DNA of 64,000 bases from Macrotis lagotis (Eukaryota > Chordata > Mammalia > Peramelemorphia > Peramelidae): contig NC_133665.1 of the NCBI RefSeq assembly GCF_037893015.1, positions 104,561,937 through 104,625,936 on the forward strand, written 5' to 3'. This document shows positions 55,042-64,000 of the stretch, one piece after another. The notes beneath the pieces were generated by a model. It did no database searches. It worked only from the letters and a program-made list of their open reading frames with translations, and was not told where the DNA came from. How positions within the stretch are numbered: the stretch's first letter is position 1; the number at the start of each line of letters is the position of its first letter. Made by a program: the position numbers and the translations under genes.

Positions 55042-55309
55042 AGGGGAGGAGCTACCGGCCTGGGCCCACCGGGCGCCCGGCCTGGCCACGCCCCCTCCCG
55101 GCCCAGGAGGGCCCGGGCCGGGCTGCGGCGCTCCGCAACCTGTCCTCCCCGGCCCTGCTGGCCCAGAGGTGCGAGGAAACAGAGTCTCGGAGAGGGGCCC
55201 CGGGTTTGCAGTCCGATGCTTTGGGATCATCACATTTATGCCAAAAGTCCTCTTTTTTTTTTTAAATGGGGCGAGAGGGGTTAATTCCCTTGCCTTGTGT
55301 CACCCTCAA

Positions 55310-55410
55310 CCGTGGACTCTAAGCTCCATGAAAGCAAGGACTGGGTGTTGGATGGCTTGTGAGTTTAGCCTTTTCTATCTCCAGCACCCAGTACTTTTTG
55401 TCCCCGAGGG
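55310..55410 (+). mobile_element. L2 3' end fragment
   Basis: ctctaagctccatgaaagca and ttctatctccagcacccagt. Confidence 0.65.
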
Positions 55411-55719
55411 AAACAATTCGTTAGATCGTTAGATTGAATTTAATTAAATTTCAAGGCCAATTTCCCTTACTACCTGTAGGAGGTATGTTTTTGTAAAAAC
55501 CAGGGTCTGTCCTGGAGCATCTCACAGATCACAGGCTGCTAAGATCGTCCCTGGATCCTTCAGAAATCGCCCATGCTCTAGATCTATAGAACAGATACAA
55601 AGCCAATTCATCCAAGAAGGCAATACGCTAAAAATTCCAACCCAAGGTGTGTAATGTCTAGAGGGGTCTCCAGTCCTTTCTAGGGAACCCCACCTCCCCC
55701 AGGAACCTCAGACGGAATA
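55411..55719. other. upstream flank, nothing recognised
   Basis: Low-copy-looking sequence just beyond the CpG-rich promoter. Confidence 0.35.
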
Positions 55720-55920
55720 ATAACTGACTTCTGTATGGGATTTTAACTTCACGAGGCAATTTGCATATATTACCTCTTTTGAACTTCACAACCCTTTGAA
55801 GTAGAGTAATAGCAAGTGGTATTACCTCATTTTACAGATGAGAAAGCTAAGAAGTTAGGAAACATGTTCTTGAACAATGTATCAGTGTAGAAACGAAGAC
55901 TTTCTGGCTTGCTTCTGCAA
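55720..55920 (-). mobile_element. MIR relic, antisense
   Basis: acctcattttacagatgaga and aacttcacaaccctttgaag. Confidence 0.75.
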
Positions 55921-56708
55921 GATTGAAATCACCCTGAAGAAAGAGCAACATTGATAAATAGGCCATCCCATTGTAACTCACGGTGCTAATAGAGACCAAG
56001 GCCTGGGTTTGCTACTTCATATCACCATATTGTGACTTTGTATTCTGCCATGGAAGCTTTTCCCTGATCCTGAACCTTCTAGGTTCAAGAACCTAAATTA
56101 TTTAGGATAACAGTTTTCAAACATCCCATTCCTAGTTCCATACCCAAAGCCTCTGCAGTTTAGTTTTTACTGCTGTTCAGCATGTCTAACTTTTCGTGCC
56201 CTCCTTCAGCTTAATAGGTTTAGCATATAACTGACAGAGCTGTTGAAACCCAGGTTCACCTACCTCCCTACCACACTGAAGTGAATACTGCCACTCAATA
56301 CAAGGTAATTCAGAGTTCATAAGATTTAGAATATGTAATTTAGAACATAAGATTTAGGACATCTAATCTGATTTAATAGGTAAGGAAACTGAATTTAAGA
56401 GATTTTCAATTCAATTTCAATTCATTTATCAAACATCCATTGTAGAAATTATTTTAGGGATCCCAAATATTTTACAGACTAAAGCCGACCACATTAATAG
56501 CAAAATTTACCTGGAGAAGCAATATGACAAATCACAGAACACAACATCTCAGAAGAAACAAAATGATCAATTACACAAAGGCCAAAAGAAGTTGTATATA
56601 AGATGCTCCAAGACTTCTCTCCTTCCTGCCTCACTCACAATCTTTCTCTCCTCAAATCCTTACTTCATATTGAAGGCCTTCCACATAAATCTACTTCATA
56701 TTTCATTT

Positions 56709-56971
56709 AAAGAGTACCTGGGTTCAAATCCCATCTTAGACACTTAATAATTACCTAGCTGTGTGGCCTTGGGCAAGCCACTTAACCCCATTTGCTTTGC
56801 AAAAAGACCCACCTAAAAAAAAATTTAGGTCAGCTAGGTGGCGTAGTGGATAAAGCACCAGCCCTGGAGTCAGGAGTACCTGGGTTCAAATCCTGTCTCA
56901 GACACTTAATAATTACCTAGCTGTGTGGCCTTGGGCAAGCCACTTAACCCCATTTGCCTTGCAAAAAAAAA
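56709..56971 (+). mobile_element. SINE dimer inserted as one unit
   Basis: A 5'-truncated SINE (from agagtacctgggttcaaatc) runs through its A-rich tail into a complete second SINE at about 56830. A single pair of duplications, atttcattt at 56700-56708 and 56972-56980, encloses both. Confidence 0.88.
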
Positions 56972-57124
56972 ATTTCATTTGTCAAGAGTTCCCTCTTCTT
57001 TCCTCCATCTCATTTCACATCATTAAGATACCCTCTCCCACTTGCAGCTCATATGAAGAGGTAGTCCTCTAGGCCAAGGCAAACCCTTCTATGTGCACAA
57101 ATGTTCTCATTCTATCCCATCTTT

Positions 57125-57870
57125 ATATTTTGCTTTTTTTGGTAAATAGTATTTTATTTTTTCCAATTAATGCAAAAATAGTTTTCAGCATTCTTTTTTT
57201 ATAAGATTTTGAGTTTTAAATTTTTTCTCCCTCTTTTCCTTTCATTCCCTTCCCCCAGACAGAAAGCAATCTGATATGGGTTATAAATATGTAATCATGT
57301 AAACAAATTTCCATATGAGTCATGTTGAAAGCAAAAAGGAAAACCCCCTGAAAAGTGAAAATTTTAATCTGCATTCAGACTAGACAGTTCTATCTCTGGA
57401 TGTGGATAGAATTTTTCATATTGAGTCATATTGCTCATAAGAGCTAACTTTATCATAGTTACCCATCATACAGTGTTGCTGTTACTATGTAAAATGTTTT
57501 GGTTCTGCTTGCTCACTTTGCCACCATAAAAAAGAGCTGCTATAAATATTTTTGTACATGTAGGTTTTTCCCCTTTTTTAATCTCCTTGGGATACAGACC
57601 TATTAGTGATATTGCTGGATAAAAGATAGACACAATTTGATTTTTCTTTGATCATAGTCCCAAATTGCTTTCCAGAACGGTTGGATCAGTTCACAACTCT
57701 ACCAAGAATGCATTAATTTCCCAGTTTTCCCAAATCTTCTCCAATATTTGTCATTTCTTTTTTCTGTCATATTAGCCAATTTGATAGGTGTGAGGTGGTA
57801 CCTCAGAGTTGTTTTAATTTGTATCTAGTCAGAGACCAATATCTCACATTGTTTAGCAAAATAAGGTCAA
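57125..57870 (-). mobile_element. L1 3' region, antisense
   Basis: Antisense L1 ORF2 C-terminus and 3' UTR: ctctggatgtggatagaatt, agctgctataaatatttttg, tttgataggtgtgaggtggt. Confidence 0.85.
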
Positions 57871-57890
57871 AATAGGTACATAATAGAGCA

Positions 57891-58046
57891 GCTAGGTGGT
57901 GCAGTGAATAGAGCACCAGCCCTAGAGTCAGGAGTACCTGAGTTCAAATCCCACCTCAGACACTTAATAATTACCTAGCTGTGTAGCCTTGGGCAAGCCA
58001 CTTAACCCCATTACCTTGCAAAAAACCTAAAAAAAACTTTTAAAAA
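57891..58046 (+). mobile_element. SINE, plus strand
   Basis: Complete copy (gcagctaggtggtgcagtga) with A-rich tail. Confidence 0.93.
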
Positions 58047-58351
58047 AACTGTCACTCTCTTTGTATATAGTTTCACCTGTCTTCACATTCTGACTCTAAA
58101 ACAGTAACTACAGGACTTCAAGCAAATAATTTAACCACTAAGAATCTTCCTCAGTTTAGTAATCTATAAAATAGGGATAAAAATACATCAGACACAGAAT
58201 CATAATACTAGAAAGGTCCTCAGAAGTCATCTAATCAAACCCTTAGGCAAAACATTAATCCCCTTTGCAATATAGGCAACAATTAGTCATCAAGTCTCCA
58301 TTTGTACCTCTAGCTAGGACCTAAGACAGTTCATTTTGGGGTTTGTTTTAA

Positions 58352-58506
58352 TATTTAATTTTTTTTTATTTAAGGTAATGGGGTTAAGAGTGATTTGCCC
58401 AAGGTCACACAGCTACGCAGTTGTTAAGTATCTGAAACTGCATTTGAACTCAGGTCTTCCTAACTCCAGGGCTGGTGCTCTATCTACTTGGCTACCTAGC
58501 TGCTCC
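58352..58506 (-). mobile_element. older SINE, minus strand
   Basis: aaggtaatggggttaagagt through ctacctagctgctcc. Confidence 0.88.
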
Positions 58507-58829
58507 CTAAGATATCCCATTTTGAAAGTATATTATTAGTTCATGCCAAAAGAAAATGGAAAAGGATGTGAGAAGGGAAGGGAAGTTACTTCTATCATGA
58601 TGATTGAATGAAAGTTATGCATAAGCCCAACTCCTTTTTTATCCTTTCAAAATACCAAAATGAAGTAAATAAAGCATAAAATGCACCTGCCTTGAGTGAC
58701 TGAATGAGGGAATGATATTAAGGACCTGTTAAGTTCAAAGTACCATGATAAACACAGGGCATAATATAAGATAAACAAGGTAGTCCATGCATTTGAGGAG
58801 CTCATATTTTAGTGGGGGTCAGACCCTTA

Positions 58830-59290
58830 TGTCAGCTTAAACCTTCTATGGGTGGTTGAAATTTCTAGTAGGACTAAAGGTCTCACGGTCCTAAGCATGC
58901 AGCAGTTGGCAGTACTTAGTGGTCTTGGACTTACTGTCCATCAGTGGTAGTTGTTTGACAGCTGGTGCTGTTGGTGTTGGGATGGGAAGGTCCTTTTTCT
59001 ATGAAGGCTACTTACCTGGATGTTTGGAGGAGCTAGGAGAGAAGTATGAAAACTTTAGGGATTAAGAGTTGACTTTGCAATTCCAAGGGACTGTGAGTTG
59101 TGCATCCTGAGTTTTCTACACTTAATCTTGTATCCTGGTTTATATGCTAATTTTTTTCTTTTTATTTATAAAAATAAGCCAGTGCCACACTGAGGTCTGG
59201 TCCCCATTTGTTATGCAATTGGCATGCAGTGCTTAATAAACTGTTATTCTCAGAAGATCAAACCTTTGTTTCCCTCAGTCATTTCTACAC
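58830..59290 (+). mobile_element. LTR-like segment
   Basis: A TATA-like tttataaaaataagcc, a poly(A) signal gcttaataaactg about 70 bp later, then aaacctttgtttccctcagt. This order is typical of an ERV LTR U3-R-U5. I could not define its ends, a duplication or any internal region. Confidence 0.4.
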
Positions 59291-59292
59291 CA

Positions 59293-59384
59293 GAATCCAA
59301 GGAGAGGTAGTGGTCAAGGTGGTGGTTTGAACTAAGTGAATCCAAGGAGAAATGGAGGTCAGTGTGGTGGTTTGATCTTCCTGA
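59293..59384. repeat. tandem duplication of about 46 bp
   Basis: gaatccaaggaga...ggtggtttga occurs at about 59293-59331 and again at 59339-59379, just after the LTR-like segment. Confidence 0.8.
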
Positions 59385-59389
59385 AATAT

Positions 59390-60530
59390 ACTGCCTCCAG
59401 AGTCACTCTCACAATACCGTGCTGCTTGGGGTACATGGGAATCAACAGTTGGAAGGCAAGGAATGGGCAGGAATAGATACTAAGAGTTAAATATCTACAT
59501 AAATCACCAGATAGTACTCTAAATTTTAGCTGCTTTACTCCTTTCTGCACATATATAGACAACTTACTTAGGATCTGGCTAAGTATTTTTGCTTCTAGAC
59601 CTTGTCTCTTGTTTATCTCTCTTTATGCTGCCAAGAACCAATTATCCTTGTTTATCTCACCTAACTCAGTCTAGGGTTTAAAATGCAAATATTATCACAA
59701 TTTTATCAAAACGACTCAGTCCCCATCCTATTAAGATTCTTATCTCCTTTCTAGGTTCAAGTAACTCAGAGAAATATAGGCATACATTATCACTTAGCTT
59801 CCATTTACTGAATGGTAAAGAAAAAAATAAAATTCACCATATTAAAACTTCCAAGCAACTAAAACCTTGCCAGAGCTAATGAGGTCTAAAATCCCAACTC
59901 CCCAGTGGTCATAGCTGTTACAATAAAAATCTGAATTCTTAATTCAGTTTCAACAAAAGGACAATTAAATCCAGAGGCCACTTGTAGAGAAGGATTAGGA
60001 GGCATTCCCCCAGTGTTAAATTCTCAAAGAAGCAAATGGAACAATTTTGCCACCTAATAGTTGACTATCCCCACCCTAGCTCCTATATAGATAGCAGTCA
60101 TTTTTTGGCTGACTGCCAGGCTATCTCTAGAGTTGGATGGTCACTAAGGAGGAAGGGAGCTTTCCAACATCATTCTGTGTAACCCACATAATTCAGTTTG
60201 AGAGCCCCCCAAAATTTGTTTTACAATCTTTTTGCCAATGCATCTTCCAACATATTTACTCTGTATTTTCCTTTGGACTTCTTTTGAAATGTTTTCCATG
60301 CAGACTTTAAAGTACCTCTTCCGGAACTTGGTAAAATTGAGAAAAAAGATAAACAAGAAAAAAATTCTGTTTTTGAATATAATACTGGAAAAACTATATG
60401 TGATAGGCCTTTGGTGATCATTGAACTTAAATCTAAATGTCATTTATTTTTTAATACCACATGGTATTTCAATCAAAATTGATCATAAATAGTTGATCAT
60501 AAAGAGCTAAAAATGTAGAAAGGTATAAAT
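59390..60530. other. upstream flank, nothing firmly recognised
   Basis: No repeat named. One open plus-strand stretch (about 60304-60475) after ttttccatgcag is discussed in the findings. Confidence 0.35.
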
Positions 60531-60534
60531 AATA

Positions 60535-60750
60535 ATCATAACTAGCATTCATATAGTGCTTTAAAGTATAAAAAGTAATTTATAGGTGTCATCTCATTTG
60601 ATTTTCACAACAATTTTATGATGTAGGTGTTATTATCCAAATTTTATAGATGAGAGAACTGAGGAATTAATTCTTATAGGAACTATATTTCCTAACAAAG
60701 AAACTAAAAAACAAGTGGGTTGACTTGCCCAGAAATATTTAATACATGCT
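60535..60750 (-). mobile_element. MIR relic, antisense
   Basis: ttatccaaattttatagatg and catctcatttgattttcaca. Confidence 0.7.
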
Positions 60751-61417
60751 TATCAGATTATTACAAAAGAAAAATAATGAGTAAATGAAATACTGTAATT
60801 CCTCGAAAAAAATAAAACCTAGAATGACTTTTTAAGACCTCTTCCAAAAATAAGTTAAGACCATCAGGCAGATGGATGCATTTAGTATGTATATTGCAAT
60901 ATATGATGGGTATATTGAATTGTAAAATAATAATATTAATATAAAAATAAATAATATTTTAACATTAATACTTAAAATAAATGATAATATAAATTATAAT
61001 TAAGTATTTGTAAATACCCAAGCTGGTCCCTCGGAAAAGAGGTAAACACCTATGTAAATAGATGAAACTTATTCCAATCAAAGTACAGATACAACACAAG
61101 AATAACATGTGCACTTGATAGCATCTGGATGGTAAGAAAGCCCCCTCTAATCAACACCAGGGGGCAAGAAAGATAAGATTCATTGTATTTCAGGCATTTA
61201 TGTTCTTGAAACAGAAAAAGACTAGTGCATACAAGCAGTTATAAGGAAGTGCCACTTGTTTTGTGAGGTGACTGTGTGAGATTCTGCCAGCACTCACATG
61301 GAGAGTCTTTGCAGAGAGAATAGAACAAATAATGATTCCCACAGGAATGACTGCCTATCTCCAGGCTCTTGAGAGTACAATAAACAAGTCATTCAAGGAC
61401 CATTTGTTAAACAACTA

Positions 61418-61418
<1 letters not shown>

Positions 61419-61471
<53 letters not shown>
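61419..61471. repeat. (ATT)n microsatellite in a SINE tail
   Basis: About 17 ATT units directly abut the antisense SINE at its tail side. Confidence 0.97.
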
Positions 61472-61472
<1 letters not shown>

Positions 61473-61609
61473 TTTGGCAAGACAATGGGGTTAAATGATT
61501 TGCCCAAAGTCACATAGCTAGTTAATTATTAAGCGACTGAGGTCAAATTTGAACCCAGGTCCTCCTGACTCAGGCCAATGCTTTATCTACTGCCCCACCC
61601 AGCTGCCCC
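61472..61609 (-). mobile_element. SINE nested in the pogo-type relic
   Basis: Flanked by tcaaggaccatttgt on both sides (about 61394 and 61610). Confidence 0.93.
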
Positions 61610-62344
61610 CTCAAGGACCATTTGTACATGAAAATCAATGACTACATGAAAATAGAATAGACGGAAATGAGCTTGGAAATTTTTGTGAAGCCTAATCAGT
61701 AAGAGGTCCTGACTTGGGTGAAGAATTCATGGGATAAAATCACTGACAGTTGAATTGCCAATACACTAAGAGCAGACAACATGGACAAGAAGTGCTCATT
61801 TAAGGACAGCTGTGTTGCTGAACATGAGAGTTGGGGCTAATGGTTCTACAGGAAATGGAGTTGCAAGAAATTCAGGCCAGTATTCAGGATTTGGAGAGTT
61901 ATGACGATGTTCCCAAAGATGACATGACTGTATTTGAATAAATATAGATTTTTGTACATAAAAATAAATAAGTGTAGATTCTTATACATGAAAAAATGTC
62001 CCCTGAAAATAAGTCCTAATGTATCTTTTGGAGCAAAAATTAATATAAGACTTGGGAAATACAGTTGAACAAAAGATACAAAGTAAATTAAAATATATAT
62101 TTATAAAATATCATTTCTTCAAAGAAAAATAATAGAAATAATATATTCATGTACATTTATTTCAAAGAGAATAAGAAAAATAAGAACATAAAATTTTGCA
62201 GATATGACTAAAGTGTCATATAAGAAAACTATATTTCAAAACACATTAATAAAAAAGGAGAAAGGGATAATTATTTAAGCATGCAGTTAGCATTTAGGTA
62301 AACAGAAGAAGTGCTGGAGATGAACAAATCTTCAGTAGTGACTG

Positions 62345-63400
62345 TGGCTGTTGCTGTTTCTAGCTCTATTCTCCCAAAGTGTCCCTGTCATGTCTACTGG
62401 TCTGTGCCCATTTTTCCATTAAAGTCCCTAGAATGATAAGCTTGTCCTCTCAGTGTACTGATGATGAGACTCTCCAGATCTTCATAAAATTGTTTTTGAC
62501 CTCATCAAAATTCAACATGGTGGAAGCAAATGCACCAATGATGATGAAGTGTACTTTTCTGCAAGTGGCAATGGTATTGTCATGAACTTGCCATTCACTC
62601 CTCTTGGTAGGCATAAAAGCTTACTGTCTAGATTAGTTTTGATTGTAAAATCTATACCAGCCTCAGGAGCTCCTCTTCACTGAGGCCACACTAGGGAAAA
62701 CATATATTCAGCTCTGACTTCAGGTAAGCTGGCCTTCATTTGCCATTCTTGTTTCATCAGTTGGGTGAAGCAGACAATTTTCACCTTTTTTGCCACTTTC
62801 TCATGCCAGAAAGTGAGCAGTGTGGTCCCTAAAAAAAAGGTTTGTCAAATACCCAATGGGATACTGAATTCCACTGCTACTTCAGTCCAGTGAGAAGACA
62901 ACCCTATGACCTGGGCCACCTTTATGAAGGGTTGTGACTATAGCTCCCAGTGAATTAGCACCTACTGCTTTGTCAGTTGCCTGCTGCCACAGGATTTTCA
63001 AGTAGGTAAAGATGGTAAAATGTTACGGGTGATGTCTTTTGATTCATGAATAAATTGAATTTAAGGGAGCAGAGTTGTACAGTCATAGACCTCATTTATT
63101 CTTTCAGAGTCATTACAGTCCAGTGGCAAGACGACTGGTGATGGCTCAGGATGCAGTGGATGACCTTGGAATCTTCAATAGTTAACCAAACTCTAATCTT
63201 CAGCCTCCTTCATGGTTGTTGGATCAGATTATTCTCATCTGCCCATTCTGCCAGGTCTTCATATGATTGGGGTAGACCCCCCCACAACTAACTGATGGGT
63301 TGAGACCCTTCTGTTACTCATAGTCCATTTTAAACTACCTGCCAAAACAGTTTACAAGGGTATGGCCACTGTGCATGCTAAAACATTTTGGAGTTGCAGG
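62345..63400 (-). mobile_element. RTE-class LINE fragment, antisense
   Basis: acctcatcaaaattcaacat, caaatgcaccaatgatgatg and the following attgtcatgaacttgccatt correspond to antisense endonuclease-to-RT sequence of RTE elements. The 63090-63300 part resembles the RTE 3' region. Degraded. Confidence 0.65.
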
Positions 63401-64000
63401 TGAGAATTGGGTGAATCAGATAGACAATAAAGCTAGAAATCAAACCTTAGAAGGACTCAGTACTCCAGAGGAGGTAATCTTTCCTGAACACACCCTATAC
63501 CACCCCAAAGGAAACAGTTAAAATAGTGAAAAAGCCAGAAGTACAGTCCAATTCCCCCATAAATGTTCTCCACAAAGATCTAGGGGAAACAAATTTTTTT
63601 TAATCACAATAAATCATTTTTCTAGTCCAGTTCTATTTAGAGACATAAACAGAGAATCTGCAAGAATCTGGCCAGAAACACACAGTTCTGACTATTCCAG
63701 GGCCCCAGGACTGAAAGAATATTGAGAGTATATATACTTCAACAGGAAACACAGGGGCAGGAAGAAATCCCAGGGATTGTAAACTAGTACAAGGTAAGGG
63801 AATGTGTGCTATCTGGTAGCTCTGTTGCTCACCATGAAGATCCAGGTCACAGATGCAAAGTGGACTGACAAGGGGACTTAGAAAAAGCAAGGAAGAATGA
63901 ATAAAGTAGGCCCTGGTTGTGTCCTGAGTGAGGAACAAGTTGAAAAGGAAACAATAGCTATGTGACTCAGATCCTAAGAGCAGAGCAGACTCAGTTCTGG
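63401..64000. other. upstream flank, nothing recognised
   Basis: No repeat or coding signal identified up to the window end. Confidence 0.35.

Larger units (their letters stand above)
61332..61830 (+). pseudogene. pogo/Tigger-like transposase remnant
   Basis: The C-terminal part of a DDE transposase: an LQ-LE-NK block at 61332-61400, then, beyond the nested SINE, KINDYMK and TWVKNSWDKI with in-frame stops. Only the C-terminus is recognisable; catalytic residues were not located. Confidence 0.65.
60793..62064 (+). mobile_element. pogo/Tigger-type DNA transposon relic
   Basis: It begins CTGTAATTCCTCGAAAA and ends in the near-inverse CTTGGGAAATACAG, next to a TA at 60791. Inside, 61332-61400 reads IPTGMTAYLQALESTINKSF. 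This matches the DDE-domain segment of pogo/Tigger transposases (IPxGxTxxLQPLDxxxNKxFK). A later stretch (about 61715-61830) has the C-terminal WVKxSW...I pattern. Stops are frequent, so it is extinct. A SINE interrupts it. Confidence 0.75.

Noticed and set aside
55210..64000. ARIH2 exons expected upstream by human synteny
   Set aside because: No coding similarity was recognised. A non-coding first exon could not be detected by eye.

Overview
The window looks like nuclear DNA from a marsupial. It is AT-rich and dense with one SINE family: a tRNA-like A/B-box head joined to a MIR/CORE-like body ending in a TTGCAAAAA tail. It also carries marsupial-type L1 3' ends, L2, MIR, RTE and hAT/pogo relics. 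The SINE subfamily recalls Australian marsupials such as dasyurids, but I cannot fix the species.

Only one host gene can be supported. It is a complete minus-strand copy of SLC25A20, the mitochondrial carnitine/acylcarnitine carrier (CAC, CACT). Nine coding exons lie between 54947 (ATG) and 12579 (stop). They total 918 nt and encode 305 residues, and every junction is GT-AG with matching phase. The protein has all three mitochondrial-carrier signatures and the substrate-contact residues known from human CAC, at a constant offset of four. A CpG-rich promoter surrounds exon 1 (about 54490-55210). The 3' UTR probably ends at a poly(A) signal at 11960 or 11774.

Layout: 1-11770 is the downstream flank, holding L2, MIR, L1 and SINE copies with no exons. 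11774-54947 is SLC25A20, with introns of 18.4 kb (intron 1), 4.4, 4.6, 9.4, 1.6, 0.6, 0.6 and 1.9 kb. 54948-64000 is the promoter and upstream flank. The upstream flank holds a SINE dimer, an antisense L1, an LTR-like segment, a pogo/Tigger-type DNA transposon relic with terminal inverted repeats, and an antisense RTE fragment. In human the neighbours are PRKAR2A and ARIH2; I found no exon of either.

The most unusual content is retroelement architecture inside the introns. Intron 4 holds two ORF1-only ('half-L1', HAL1-like) elements placed tail to tail, forming a 6 kb imperfect inverted repeat. Their 3' UTR contains captured antisense SINE modules. A third, 5'-truncated copy with an 18-bp target-site duplication sits in intron 1. 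Intron 1 also holds an apparent L1-processed copy of an endogenous-retrovirus env-to-LTR transcript, and a 7SL RNA pseudogene. At the gene level, the exon 2 acceptor reads cag|GTAAGG, so joining exons 1 and 2 regenerates a donor stronger than the original one. That is a recursive-splicing or exon-2-skipping configuration.
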